Of a stretch of 63,585 nt of DNA, positions 9,765 to 19,935 are shown in pieces. Position 1 is the first letter of the stretch, and the number at the start of each line of letters is the position of its first letter. The stretch spans positions 1 through 63,585 of the forward strand of contig CAMCHR010000004.1 in NCBI GenBank assembly GCA_945874755.1, read 5' to 3'. The notes under the pieces were generated by a model. That model made no database searches, had not been told where the DNA came from, and was given only the letters and a program-made list of their open reading frames with translations. The stretch is from Chitinophaga pinensis (GTDB taxonomy: Bacteria > Bacteroidota > Bacteroidia > Chitinophagales > Chitinophagaceae). The translations under genes and the position numbers were made by a program.

Positions 9765-10799
9765 TTATTTTTTGAGGGCATTTAAGATATTTTTTACAAT
9801 CGCTGGCCCTTCATAAATAAATCCTGTCCATACTTGCACTAAACTAGCACCTGCATCTAATTTTGCTTTTGCATCTGCTGGCTTGAAAATGCCACCACTT
9901 GCAATGATGGGTAGTCGATCGCCAATACCTTTGTATAGATATTCCAAAACTTGATTTGATTTGTTGAGTAAAGGCAGTCCACTTAATCCACCTGCGCCCA
10001 TCTCTTTCGCGCTTGCTAAATTTTTAGGATTTAAGAGGCTACGATCCAATGTGGTATTGCTTGATACCAATCCGTCTATTTTTACTTCAGAAGTCAATGC
10101 AATGATATCATCCAAGGCACTTATTTCTAAATCGGGTGCAATTTTTAACAGGATAGGTTTGTTATATTTATTGATTAACTGAAGTTCAGAAAATATTTTT
10201 CTCAATGCTTCTTTTTCTTGTAATTCACGAAGGCCTGGTGTGTTAGGAGAACTTACATTCACTACAAAGTAATCTACCACTTCTTCTAGTCCTATAAAAT
10301 TGGTGCAATAATCTTTCCAAGCATCTTGATTTTCAGTGACTTTATTTTTACCAATATTGCCGCCAATAATTAAATTGGATTGGGTAGATGCTTTTCTTTC
10401 TTTTAATCTTTTAGCAATGGCTTCTACACCATCATTGTTAAACCCCATACGATTGATCAAGGCTTGTTGATCTGTGAGTCTAAACAATCTTGGTTGTGCA
10501 TTGCCAGCTTGTGGTTTAGGTGTCACTGTACCAATTTCAATAAATCCAAAACCTAATAGCTCCAATGCATCCAAATTTGCTGCGTTCTTATCAAATCCTG
10601 CGCCAAGTCCCACTGGGTTGGGAAAATGCAAACCAAAAACTGTTTTTGCTAAACTTGGGTCTTCTACTTGAAAATAGCCACGCAATAATGTATTGAATAC
10701 GGGTAATGCAGCGGCAATATCTAAGCCTTTCATAGAGACCTGGTGTGCAGTTTCAGGAGGGAGTAAAAAAAGGGTGTTTCTGATGAATGGATAGATCAT
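9765..10799 (-). CDS. pyrD: Dihydroorotate dehydrogenase (quinone), class 2
   Basis: Oxidises dihydroorotate to orotate in pyrimidine synthesis and passes electrons to the quinone pool at the membrane. Features are the N-terminal helix that contacts the membrane (MIYPFIRNTLFLLPPETAHQVS), PVGLGAGFDKNA, GFIEIGTVTPKPQ, the class 2 catalytic serine in VVNVSSPNTPGLRELQ, and the FMN-phosphate loop IIASGGIF. Full length at 344 residues. pyrC and a carB half also lie in this window but not adjacent. Confidence 0.96.
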   Translation of the reverse strand: MIYPFIRNTLFLLPPETAHQVSMKGLDIAAALPVFNTLLRGYFQVEDPSLAKTVFGLHFPNPVGLGAGFDKNAANLDALELLGFGFIEIGTVTPKPQAGNAQPRLFRLTDQQALINRMGFNNDGVEAIAKRLKERKASTQSNLIIGGNIGKNKVTENQDAWKDYCTNFIGLEEVVDYFVVNVSSPNTPGLRELQEKEALRKIFSELQLINKYNKPILLKIAPDLEISALDDIIALTSEVKIDGLVSSNTTLDRSLLNPKNLASAKEMGAGGLSGLPLLNKSNQVLEYLYKGIGDRLPIIASGGIFKPADAKAKLDAGASLVQVWTGFIYEGPAIVKNILNALKK

Positions 10800-10886
10800 A
10801 CAACAAATTTACAATGAAATATTTAGTTGCATAAACAACTTTTTATAAAAAAGCCTACATTTAGGGAGTCAATTAAAGACTTTTTT

Positions 10887-12062
10887 ATGCAAGAAGCTTA
10901 TATCGTAGCGGGTTTTAGAACAGCAGTGACCAAAAGTAAAAAAGGAGGCTTCCGTTTTATGCGTTCCGACGAATTGGCCATTGAACTCATTCAAGGTTTA
11001 ATGAAATCCTTACCAGCATTAGAATACAAATTAATTGACGATGTGATTGTCGGCAATGCAGTGCCAGAAGCAGAGCAAGGTTTGCAATTTGGCAGAATCA
11101 TTGCGGCAAAAGCATTGGGAATAGAAGTACCAGGCATCACCATCAATCGATATTGTGCAAGTGGGTTAGAAAGTATTGCGATGGCGACTGCTAAAATCAG
11201 AACAGGTATGGCAGATTGTATTATTGCTGGTGGAACAGAATCTATGTCCATGGTCCCAACTGCAGGTTGGAAAACTGTTCCAGCTTATTCGATTGCAAAA
11301 GATGAGCCAGATTTTTATTTATCAATGGGTTTAACTGCCGAGGCGGTGGCCAATGAATACAAGGTAAGCAGGGAAGATCAAGATGCGTTTGCATTGGCTT
11401 CGCACCAAAAAGCTAAACAAGCAATTGACAATGGCCATTTCAAGAAAGGAATCTTGCCGATTGAGATCACAGAAACCTATCTTAACGAAAACAATAAGAA
11501 AGCAACAAGAAATTTCACAGTGGATACGGATGAAGGTGTTCGTGCAGATACGACATTAGAAGCTTTAGCTAAATTAAAACCAGCATTTGCTATGAAAGGA
11601 AGCGTGACCGCTGGTAACTCCTCTCAAACAAGTGATGGTGCAAGCTTTGTGGTGGTGATGAGTGAAAGTTTAATGCAATCTCTAGGACTTAAGCCAATTG
11701 GAAGATTGGTGAATTGTGCAGTGGCTGGTGTGCATCCAAGAATTATGGGGATTGGACCAATAGAAGCAGTGCCAAAAGTATTGAAACAAGCAGGCATGAG
11801 TCTAGACCAAATAGACCTTTTTGAGCTCAATGAAGCTTTTGCATCTCAGGCTTTAGCTGTGATTAGAACCCTAGATTTAGATCAAAATAAAGTCAATATC
11901 AATGGGGGTGCAATCGCCTTAGGCCATCCTTTGGGTTGCACTGGCTCAAAATTAACTGTACAGATAATCAATGACTTAGAACGATTGAATAAGCGATATG
12001 GTATCGTTACAGCCTGTGTGGGCGGGGGTCAGGGCGTGGCCGGCATCATCGAAAAACTCTAA
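10887..12062 (+). CDS. Thiolase (acetyl-CoA C-acyltransferase)
   Basis: Cleaves 3-oxoacyl-CoA (or condenses two acyl-CoAs). The acyl-accepting Cys is in INRYCASGLESIAMA, the catalytic His in GGAIALGHPLGCTGSK, and the second catalytic Cys in TACVGGGQGVAG. I chose the ATG at 10887 (MQEAYIVAGFRTAV), which gives the normal thiolase N-terminus and 391 residues; the reading upstream to 10827 has no family counterpart. It is divergent from pyrD and most probably serves fatty-acid beta-oxidation, although no partner genes are next to it. Confidence 0.93.
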   Translation: MQEAYIVAGFRTAVTKSKKGGFRFMRSDELAIELIQGLMKSLPALEYKLIDDVIVGNAVPEAEQGLQFGRIIAAKALGIEVPGITINRYCASGLESIAMATAKIRTGMADCIIAGGTESMSMVPTAGWKTVPAYSIAKDEPDFYLSMGLTAEAVANEYKVSREDQDAFALASHQKAKQAIDNGHFKKGILPIEITETYLNENNKKATRNFTVDTDEGVRADTTLEALAKLKPAFAMKGSVTAGNSSQTSDGASFVVVMSESLMQSLGLKPIGRLVNCAVAGVHPRIMGIGPIEAVPKVLKQAGMSLDQIDLFELNEAFASQALAVIRTLDLDQNKVNINGGAIALGHPLGCTGSKLTVQIINDLERLNKRYGIVTACVGGGQGVAGIIEKL

Positions 12063-12147
12063 AATAACGTTCATCCATTTTTTATTGATTTTTGGGCAAA
12101 ATGCAATAGCTTAGAACTTCATTATTTTAAAAAGAAAATAAGTTCAT

Positions 12148-15100
12148 ATGCGTTTTATTACCCTTGGTTCTATGTTATTGGCAACTGTTTTGACAATGAG
12201 TCATGCCAATGCACAAAAAGTAAAGAAAGCAGCTACTGCTCCAGTAGCTACTACCGAAAAAGTAGACATCAACAAAGTATTTAAAGATTGGAAGCCAAGA
12301 AATATTGGACCAGCAAGTATGAGTGGGCGTGTCACGACCATTGATGCGGAAGTCGCAAATCCAAATCATATTTGGATTGGTGCTGCATCGGGCGGTGTTT
12401 GGAAAACAAGCAATGCCGGTGTTAGTTGGACGCCTGTTTTTGACGAACAACCTATTTTAAACATTGGTGCATTAGCGATTCAGCAATCTAATCCAAGCGT
12501 TGTTTGGGTAGGTACTGGAGAAGGTAATCCAAGAAACTCAATCAGTATTGGAGAAGGTATCTATAAAACAATGGATGCAGGTAGAACTTGGAAGCGCATG
12601 GGTTTAGAGCTAACAAGAAATATTCATAGAGTCATCATTGATCCATCTAATCCAAATACAGTCTATGCTGGCGCGATTGGTAATCCGTATGGACAGAGCA
12701 AAAATAGAGGTGTATACAAAACAACAGATGGTGGAGATACATGGAATCAAATCTTATTTACCAATGACACATCTGGTCCTGGTGATATGATCATGGATCC
12801 TTCGAATCCTAATAAATTATTTGTGGCCATGTGGCATCATTACCGTAATCCATATCATTTAGAAAGTGGTGGAAAGGGAAGTGGATTGTACATGACCATT
12901 GATGGTGGTAAAAATTTCACCAAATTAGGAAAAGAACATGGTTTACCTGATGGCGATTTAGGTCGTGTAGGTATTACGATTAGTCGTTCAAATCCAAATG
13001 TGGTGTATGCCTTGGTAGAATCAAAGAAAAGTGGATTGTATAAGAGTGAAGATGGTGGCTATTCTTGGAAATTAGTGAATGGTCAAAAGTCGATTGTAGA
13101 CAATCGTCCTTTCTATTTTCAAGATGTCATTAGCGATCCATTGAATGAAAATACATTATGGTATATCAGTCAAACAGTTCAAAAAAGTATTGATGGTGGA
13201 AAGAATTTTGAAACCATTATTCCTTACAGTGGTATCCACCCAGATCACCATGCATTTTGGATTCATCCAACCGATAATAAATACATCATTGACGGAAACG
13301 ATGGTGGTATAGGTATTACACGTGATGGTGGTAAGACATGGATGTTTGATGAGAAAATTCCTGTAGGACAATTTTACCATATTAATGTAGACAATGAAAT
13401 TCCTTATCACGTGATGGGCGGTATGCAAGACAATGGTTCTTGGAGAGGCCCTGCTTATACCACTACACAAGGTGGTATTCGCAATTTTGATTGGGATAAT
13501 TTATGGGGTGGAGATGGATTTGATGTGATGCCAGATGCAGAAGATGCAAATTGGGTGTATGCAATGAGTCAAGGAGGTAACGTAGGAAGATACAATACCG
13601 TAACAGGACAATCTTCTTATATCAAGCCACCAGCACCTAATGCAAAAACATTATTACGTTTTAACTGGAATGCTGCAATTGCACAAGATCCATTTGATAA
13701 AAAAACAATTTATTTCGGTTCTCAATTTTTACATAAGAGCATCAATAAAGGGGCTGCTTGGGAATTGATTTCTCCAGATTTAACAACGAACGATAGTGCT
13801 AAAATTGACCAAAGAGACAATGGTGGATTAAGTATTGATATCACTGGTGCAGAAAATTTTTGTACGATTATTTGTATTGCACCAAGTGCGGTACAAAAAG
13901 GATTAATCTATATTGGTACAGACGATGGTAAGGTTCAAATGACAAGCGATGGTGGTGCAACTTGGACGGATTTAACAGCCAATATCACTGGCTTACCTAA
14001 AGGTGCTTGGATTCCTCAAATAAGAACTTCTGCATTCAATGTAAACGAAGTATTTGTGGTAGTGAACAATTACAGACAAGGCGATTTCGCTCCATATATT
14101 TTCAGATCAATGGATGCTGGTAAAACTTGGATGAACATGGTGGATGAAAAGAAAGTCACAGGTTATGCATTAACAGTATTGCAAGATCCAACGGAACCAA
14201 ATTTAATTTTTGTAGGAACAGAACAAGGTATGTATATCAGTTTAGACAATGGGGTTCAATTCCAACAATGGAAAAATGGATATCCTTCTGTATCAACTTA
14301 TGATTTCGCCATTCAAGAAAGAGAAGCAGATTTAGCCATCGCTACATTTGGAAGAAGCTTATGGGTATTGGATGATATTAGACCATTAAGAAAACTAGCT
14401 AAAGCGCAAACTGCAAAATTCTTTGTGACGGTGCCTCCTTCTGCAATCAATTTGTCTATTAAGAATTCACCGTATGAATGGAGTACATGGGGTATGTGGG
14501 ATGCGCCAAATAAACCAACAGGCATGGCTATTTCAATTTACTCTACCGATACTGTGAAGAAAGCAAAAGTGCAAATCAAAGATGCGATGGATAGTGTGAT
14601 TAGAAATTTGAATGTAAAATTAGATTCATCAGGTTTGAATAGAAGCTATTGGGGCTTTGAGCAAAAAGGAAAAAGAGGCGCGGGTGCACCAAAATCTGGT
14701 GGCGGGGGATTTGGTAGAAGAATGGCAGAAGGCACTGCTGATGCAAGCCCTGCAGAGGAAAGAGAATTCACAGGCAGAGATGTATTGCCGGGTAAATACA
14801 AAGTAGTGGTTACTGCGGGTAATTGGAAAGATTCAGCGATGGTTGAAGTGGCAGATGATCCAAGACTTCCAAGTAAAAACGAAGTAGTACTTGCACAGGA
14901 TAAATTATTAGATCAATTGCAAATGGTTGCAGATAAACACAATGCTGCGCAAGACCAATTGGATGATGCAGATTTAATTTTAGTTCAATTAAAAGCAGAG
15001 TGGAAAGATAAAAAAGACAAAGGATTGGATAGCTTGAATAAAGTGCATAAAGCCATTACTGAAAAAGTGAAGAACTTAAGAGAAATGATGGTGGGCAAAA

Positions 15101-15357
15101 GACAAGAAAAGCAAGGATACGGAACCGTTGCAGCGATCACGCCAATAGGTATTATCCGCAATGCAAGTATGCTTGTAATGGGTAAGACTTCTATGCCTGG
15201 CGCACAAGAAGATCGTGCCATTGCAGATGCCACTGTGGTAGCTGCTGATGTGGCTTCAAAAGTGAATGCATTCTTTGCAAAAGATTGGGCAGACTTTAGA
15301 AAATTAGTAGAAGCAACACCAATTAAAAAATTCAAAGAAATAGAAGCGATTAAATAA
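12148..15357 (+). CDS. Giant exported BNR/VPS10-repeat protein, copy 1
   Basis: A signal peptide (residues 1-22, ending HANAQ) leads into about 700 residues of BNR/Asp-box repeats of the sortilin/VPS10 type: S/T-x-D-G-G-x-T/S-W recurs many times (TTDGGDTWNQ, SEDGGYSWKL, TRDGGKTWMF, TSDGGATWTD, SMDAGKTWMN), giving a multi-bladed propeller. The C-terminal 300 residues hold a beta-sandwich-like part, a glycine-rich spacer (KSGGGGFGRRM) and a helical tail. Such proteins are often annotated as glycosyl hydrolases, but no catalytic residues are obvious. It is paralogous to the next gene, with the same layout. There is no clear T9SS C-terminal sorting domain. Confidence 0.88.
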   Translation: MRFITLGSMLLATVLTMSHANAQKVKKAATAPVATTEKVDINKVFKDWKPRNIGPASMSGRVTTIDAEVANPNHIWIGAASGGVWKTSNAGVSWTPVFDEQPILNIGALAIQQSNPSVVWVGTGEGNPRNSISIGEGIYKTMDAGRTWKRMGLELTRNIHRVIIDPSNPNTVYAGAIGNPYGQSKNRGVYKTTDGGDTWNQILFTNDTSGPGDMIMDPSNPNKLFVAMWHHYRNPYHLESGGKGSGLYMTIDGGKNFTKLGKEHGLPDGDLGRVGITISRSNPNVVYALVESKKSGLYKSEDGGYSWKLVNGQKSIVDNRPFYFQDVISDPLNENTLWYISQTVQKSIDGGKNFETIIPYSGIHPDHHAFWIHPTDNKYIIDGNDGGIGITRDGGKTWMFDEKIPVGQFYHINVDNEIPYHVMGGMQDNGSWRGPAYTTTQGGIRNFDWDNLWGGDGFDVMPDAEDANWVYAMSQGGNVGRYNTVTGQSSYIKPPAPNAKTLLRFNWNAAIAQDPFDKKTIYFGSQFLHKSINKGAAWELISPDLTTNDSAKIDQRDNGGLSIDITGAENFCTIICIAPSAVQKGLIYIGTDDGKVQMTSDGGATWTDLTANITGLPKGAWIPQIRTSAFNVNEVFVVVNNYRQGDFAPYIFRSMDAGKTWMNMVDEKKVTGYALTVLQDPTEPNLIFVGTEQGMYISLDNGVQFQQWKNGYPSVSTYDFAIQEREADLAIATFGRSLWVLDDIRPLRKLAKAQTAKFFVTVPPSAINLSIKNSPYEWSTWGMWDAPNKPTGMAISIYSTDTVKKAKVQIKDAMDSVIRNLNVKLDSSGLNRSYWGFEQKGKRGAGAPKSGGGGFGRRMAEGTADASPAEEREFTGRDVLPGKYKVVVTAGNWKDSAMVEVADDPRLPSKNEVVLAQDKLLDQLQMVADKHNAAQDQLDDADLILVQLKAEWKDKKDKGLDSLNKVHKAITEKVKNLREMMVGKRQEKQGYGTVAAITPIGIIRNASMLVMGKTSMPGAQEDRAIADATVVAADVASKVNAFFAKDWADFRKLVEATPIKKFKEIEAIK

Positions 15358-15363
15358 AGACGC

Positions 15364-15383
15364 AGCCCTCCGATTGGAGGGCT
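15364..15383 (+). terminator. Hairpin between the two BNR-repeat genes
   Basis: agccctcc-gatt-ggagggct is a perfect 8-bp stem 7 bases after the stop. Only a weak T-rich stretch follows, so it may attenuate rather than stop transcription into the second copy. Confidence 0.55.
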
Positions 15384-15431
15384 CGTTAGTTTGACTATTT
15401 AAACAAGGATTATTCATTATAAACTTCGATT

Positions 15432-18400
15432 ATGAAAAAATTACTTTTTGTATTTGCCGCATTTATTGGACTGATTTCATTAAGTCCTTTGCAAGCGCAA
15501 AAGAAAAAATCAACAGAACCAATTAAGTCAGTTGAATTGACGCAAGACCCAATAATTAAAGCACAAAGTTTTAGACTAGTGGGCCCTTTCAGAGGTGGAC
15601 GTGCTGCAGCAGGTGTGGGTTCTTATACTGATGTAAATACTTTTTACATGGGTGCAACAGGTGGAGGTGTATGGAAAACAACTGACGCTGGGAATAACTG
15701 GAAAAATATATCTGATGGGTATTTTGGTGGTACAATTGGTTCCATTGCCATTGCGCCATCGAATGAATCTATTGTATATGTAGGCGAAGGGGAGAATTCT
15801 ATGCGTGGAAATGTAAGCGAAGGTTTAGAAGGCATGTGGAAGTCAACAGATGATGGTAAGACATGGAAGAATATTGGTCTAAAAGAAGGTCGTCATATTG
15901 TTCGTTTGATTGTGCATCCAAAAAATCCAGATATTGTATGGGCTGCTGTGATGGGTCATTTATTTGGTCCAAATGAAAACAGAGGGGTGTACAAAAGTTT
16001 AGATGGAGGCACTACATGGAAAAAAGTATTGTATGTGAATCCACAAACAGGGGCGAGTGATTTAATCATTGATCCAAGCAATCCAGACATCATGTATGCA
16101 GGTACATGGGAGTTAATTCGTACGCCCTATAGTTTAGAAAGTGGAGGCGCAGGTTCTGGTATGTATAAAAGTACAGACGGTGGAAATACTTGGGCGTCTA
16201 TTAGAAACAATAAAGGACTACCTAAGGGTGTGTGGGGTATCGTTGGTGTGGCAATCGCAAAATCAAATACCGATAAATTATATGCATTGATTGAAAATGC
16301 AAATGGCGGTTTATATGTATCAAATGATGCAGGAAAAAGTTGGGAATTAGCAAGTAGCGATAATAATATTCGTCAACGTGCTTGGTACTATACCAAAGTA
16401 TTTGTAGATCCGGCAGATGAAAATAAAGTATACTGTCCTAATGTGAACTTTATGGTGTCTTCTGATGGCGGTAAAAGCTTTACTTCTTTAAGAACACCTC
16501 ATGGGGATCACCATGATTTATGGATTGATCCTAAGAATGGCAAAAGAATGATTGTATCAGACGACGGTGGTGCGCAAGTGAGTATGGATGCTGGTAGAAA
16601 CTGGAGTACGATGATGAATCAGCCAACTGTACAAGTGTATCGTTTAAGTACTGACAATAGTTTCCCTTACAGAATCTTAGCCGCACAACAAGACAATTCT
16701 GCATTCAGAATTAAGTCAAGTACTTATGGTGCATTCATTGGCGAAAACGATTTTGATGTCACTGCAGGTGGTGAGAGTGGTTATATTGTGGCTGATCCAA
16801 CGAATAGTGATATTGTGTATGGAGGCTCTTATGGTGGATTGATTACACGTTATGACCATAAAACGGGTGAGAATCGAGTGATCAATGTATGGCCAGATAA
16901 TCCAATGGGTGCAGGCGCAGAAGTGATGAAGTATCGTTTCCAATGGAATCATCCAATTTTCTTCTCTCCGCATAATCCAAAGAAATTATACACTGCAGGT
17001 AACCATTTATTTTCTTCAGAAAATGAAGGAGCAAGTTGGAATATGTTATCTCCAGATTTAACGACGGATGATAAAACAAAACAAAAAAGTTCTGGTGGAC
17101 CCATAACACAAGACAATACCAGTGTAGAATATTATTGTACGATTTTCACTGCTGCAGAATCACCTGTTGAAAAAGATTTATTATGGACAGGTAGTGATGA
17201 CGGTGTGATTAGTGTGAGTAAAGATGGTGGTAAAACATGGGCGAATGTGACACCAAAAGATGCACCTAAATGGATTATGTGGAACAGAGTGGAAGTAGAT
17301 CCAACTAGAAAAGGAACTGCTTATTTTGCTGGAACAAGGTACAAGTTAGACGACTTTGCGCCTTATATCTACAAGACAACAGACTATGGTGCGACATGGA
17401 CTAAAATTACCAATGGAATAGATCCAATGCATTTTACAAGAGCGATTGTTGCTAGTCCAAGAAAAGCTGGTGTATTGTTTGCAGGTACAGAATATGGATT
17501 GTATGTATCTATTAATGATGGTGCGTCTTGGGAGCGTTTTCAATTAGATCTTCCAGTCACTCCTATCACTGATTTATTGATAAAGGATTATAACTTAATT
17601 GTGGGAACACAAGGAAGAAGTATTTATGTTTTAGATGACTTGTCATTTGTAGAAAATTTCCAACCTGCTCCTACAGCAAGTCAAGTATTCCCAATTGCCA
17701 ATACCTACCGTGTACCTCCACAAATGGGCGGCAGAAGAGGACGTGGTGTTAGTGCAAGTATGCCAGCGAATGTAGGAACGAATCCTGCTAAAGGCGTTGT
17801 GATCAAATACTGGAAAGCAAATACTGATTCATCTAAAGTAGAAATCGTGATCATGGATGATCAGAAAAAAGTGATTAAAACAATCAATCATTCAGAAGTA
17901 GGTGGTCCAAGCAGCGAGGCTGGATTCCAAAGTTTTGTTTGGAATATGTACCATAAAGAAGCAGAAAAACCAGAGACTGGTTTGATTCTTTGGAATGGTT
18001 CAACTAGCCCAGTATTGGCTGCTCCGGGTAAGTACACGGCGAAAATGACTATAGATAATACAGTGAGTGAAATGCCATTTACAATTGTGGCTGATCCAAA
18101 TTATAAAGTATCCGATGCAGATTTGAAAGCACAGGAACAATTCTTATTAAAAGTGTCCGGCACTTTTAGTGAGATCATGAAAAATTTAAAGAGCATCAAA
18201 GAATTACGTGCACAGATTGGTATATTACAGAAGAAGACAAAAGATTCTGCTTTCCAAAAACAAGCAAAGGAAGTATTGGCTAGTTTAACTTCAATCGAAG
18301 AAGCATTGCACCAAACAAAAGCAAAAAGCGGACAAGACGTTTTGAATTTCCCAATTCGCTTAGACGACAAAATTGCGGGTGTATTTGAATCAGCTGCATC

Positions 18401-18560
18401 TGGTTATACTGCTCCAACACAACAAGTGCAAGGGGTTTATGAGTTCTTGAAAGGACAAGTAGATGCTGAATTCAATAAGTTGGATACATTGAAGAAAACA
18501 GGTGTTAAAAAATTAAACGATGCAGTACATCAATTAGCCATTCCAATCATTGGAGGATAA
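15432..18560 (+). CDS. Giant exported BNR/VPS10-repeat protein, copy 2
   Basis: Signal peptide residues 1-22 (ending PLQAQ), then the same propeller of Asp-box repeats as its neighbour (TTDAGNNWKN, STDDGKTWKN, SLDGGTTWKK, STDGGNTWAS, SKDGGKTWAN, TTDYGATWTK) and a helical C-terminal region. At 1042 residues it is nearly the same size as copy 1, and the opening FRLVGPFRGGRAA...GATGGGVWKTTDAG matches copy 1's NIGPASMSGRVT...GAASGGVWKTSNAG, so the pair arose by an old tandem duplication. Probably cell-surface or secreted; the ligand or substrate is unknown. Confidence 0.88.
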   Translation: MKKLLFVFAAFIGLISLSPLQAQKKKSTEPIKSVELTQDPIIKAQSFRLVGPFRGGRAAAGVGSYTDVNTFYMGATGGGVWKTTDAGNNWKNISDGYFGGTIGSIAIAPSNESIVYVGEGENSMRGNVSEGLEGMWKSTDDGKTWKNIGLKEGRHIVRLIVHPKNPDIVWAAVMGHLFGPNENRGVYKSLDGGTTWKKVLYVNPQTGASDLIIDPSNPDIMYAGTWELIRTPYSLESGGAGSGMYKSTDGGNTWASIRNNKGLPKGVWGIVGVAIAKSNTDKLYALIENANGGLYVSNDAGKSWELASSDNNIRQRAWYYTKVFVDPADENKVYCPNVNFMVSSDGGKSFTSLRTPHGDHHDLWIDPKNGKRMIVSDDGGAQVSMDAGRNWSTMMNQPTVQVYRLSTDNSFPYRILAAQQDNSAFRIKSSTYGAFIGENDFDVTAGGESGYIVADPTNSDIVYGGSYGGLITRYDHKTGENRVINVWPDNPMGAGAEVMKYRFQWNHPIFFSPHNPKKLYTAGNHLFSSENEGASWNMLSPDLTTDDKTKQKSSGGPITQDNTSVEYYCTIFTAAESPVEKDLLWTGSDDGVISVSKDGGKTWANVTPKDAPKWIMWNRVEVDPTRKGTAYFAGTRYKLDDFAPYIYKTTDYGATWTKITNGIDPMHFTRAIVASPRKAGVLFAGTEYGLYVSINDGASWERFQLDLPVTPITDLLIKDYNLIVGTQGRSIYVLDDLSFVENFQPAPTASQVFPIANTYRVPPQMGGRRGRGVSASMPANVGTNPAKGVVIKYWKANTDSSKVEIVIMDDQKKVIKTINHSEVGGPSSEAGFQSFVWNMYHKEAEKPETGLILWNGSTSPVLAAPGKYTAKMTIDNTVSEMPFTIVADPNYKVSDADLKAQEQFLLKVSGTFSEIMKNLKSIKELRAQIGILQKKTKDSAFQKQAKEVLASLTSIEEALHQTKAKSGQDVLNFPIRLDDKIAGVFESAASGYTAPTQQVQGVYEFLKGQVDAEFNKLDTLKKTGVKKLNDAVHQLAIPIIGG

Positions 18561-18607
18561 TTGAATCTGTAATTGAATTAATTATTCAATGGGTTATTTG
18601 ATTATAT

Positions 18608-18643
18608 AAAAAAAGGTCCCGAAATTTCGGGACCTTTTTTTAT
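18608..18643. terminator. Bidirectional terminator
   Basis: ggtcccgaaatttcgggacc (18615-18634) is a perfect palindrome flanked by A7 on the left and T7 on the right. It ends both the BNR gene and the convergent NamZ gene. Confidence 0.85.
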
Positions 18644-18708
18644 ATGTAGTAAAATGAATTTGATTAATTAGTTCATTCATTTATTCATTTGGTTTGATCT
18701 TATACTTC

Positions 18709-19932
18709 CTATTCAAAATCCGTATACAATAAATATTTTTTACGCATTAATTTAAATGCAGCTAAGCCAGGTTGCCAGCTAGCTCTAATAGTTGCAGCAG
18801 ATTGTCCTGATTTTAATTGTTCCATCAAAGTAGCGTTACCAGCTAATTTATTGAAGAAGTAGTCGGTGGCTAATTTTGATTTAGGTTGAATAAAAAAACT
18901 ATCTTTTACAGGGAAAGCTTGGTACATCTCGATGATCAAATCTAGATCAATTTGATTAGGCGCTTGTTGCTTGCTTAAATCCCATCCATAGCAAGTCTGT
19001 CCATACAATTTTGAATTCATTGCGCCCGTTCTTGGCCCAGGAATAAAGCTAAAACTTTTGCCTTGAATACTTGGGTGACCAATATGCGCAAATGCATGTG
19101 AAGTACCTCGTCCTTCACTCATTACAGAACCTTCTACCAAACAGGTAGTTGGATACCAGTAGATGGCATTCATGTCTGGTAAATTTGGTGAGGGCGCAAT
19201 ATTAAAGGTATACATGGAACTATGATCATAATTCTTGCATCCAATCACAGTCAATTGAATTGGAATTCCTGCTTTATTGATCGTACTATCGGCTGGTGCT
19301 GTCAACCACTTTTCACCTACCAACATTGTAGCGTATTCGCCAATGGTCATGCCATAAACTGTTGGAATAGATTTCTTACCAACAAAACTACTATATGGTT
19401 TTTCTAATACAGGTCCATCTACATAGTGCCCATTTGGATTTGGACGATCTAAAATAACCAAGAGTTTATTATTGGCCCATGCAGCTTCCATATAATATTG
19501 TAGTGAAGAAATATAAGTATAGAATCTTGTCCCCACATCTTGTATATCAAATAACAATACATCTACATCTTTAAGATCTTCTTCACTTGGTCCGTATTTT
19601 TTTCCATAGAGTGAAACAATCTTTACGCCAGTGGCTTCATCTATGCCATCCTTGGTTTTTTCTCCTGCGTCTGCAGTGCCTCTAAGGCCATGTTCTGGTG
19701 TAAATACTTTTTGTATTTGAATTCCGCTTGCAAGTAATGTGTCTATCAAATGTTTTTTGCCTACTGTAGCAGTGTGGTTGGTAAACAAACCCACTCTTTT
19801 ATTTTTTAAAAGGGGCATGTATGCTGCAGTTTGATAAGCGCCAGGTAAAATGGGCGCTGTTTTTTGTGCAACAGTGTTCAAGCTTAAAAAAAGTAAAACA
19901 GGCGCTAAGCAAATCAATATTTTGTTTTTCAT
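18709..19932 (-). CDS. Exo-beta-N-acetylmuramidase NamZ-like (DUF1343)
   Basis: Signal peptide (residues 1-22) followed by the DUF1343 domain: KRVGLFTNHTATVGKKHLID, VFTPEHGLRGTADAGE, DVLLFDIQDVGTRFYTYIS and LDRPNPNGHYVDGPVLE. This family includes NamZ, which removes N-acetylmuramic acid from the non-reducing end of peptidoglycan fragments. The 407 residues match the family. It lies 4 bp downstream of nadE on the same strand. Its product would feed the MurNAc/GlcNAc kinase and uridylyltransferase genes near 56-58 kb, which is an inference from shared pathway. Confidence 0.88.
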   Translation of the reverse strand: MKNKILICLAPVLLFLSLNTVAQKTAPILPGAYQTAAYMPLLKNKRVGLFTNHTATVGKKHLIDTLLASGIQIQKVFTPEHGLRGTADAGEKTKDGIDEATGVKIVSLYGKKYGPSEEDLKDVDVLLFDIQDVGTRFYTYISSLQYYMEAAWANNKLLVILDRPNPNGHYVDGPVLEKPYSSFVGKKSIPTVYGMTIGEYATMLVGEKWLTAPADSTINKAGIPIQLTVIGCKNYDHSSMYTFNIAPSPNLPDMNAIYWYPTTCLVEGSVMSEGRGTSHAFAHIGHPSIQGKSFSFIPGPRTGAMNSKLYGQTCYGWDLSKQQAPNQIDLDLIIEMYQAFPVKDSFFIQPKSKLATDYFFNKLAGNATLMEQLKSGQSAATIRASWQPGLAAFKLMRKKYLLYTDFE

Positions 19933-19935
19933 ATC

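Noticed and set aside
14985..15335. A 116-codon minus-strand frame in the first BNR gene
   Set aside because: Shadow of a long, well-supported coding frame; no domain or start context.
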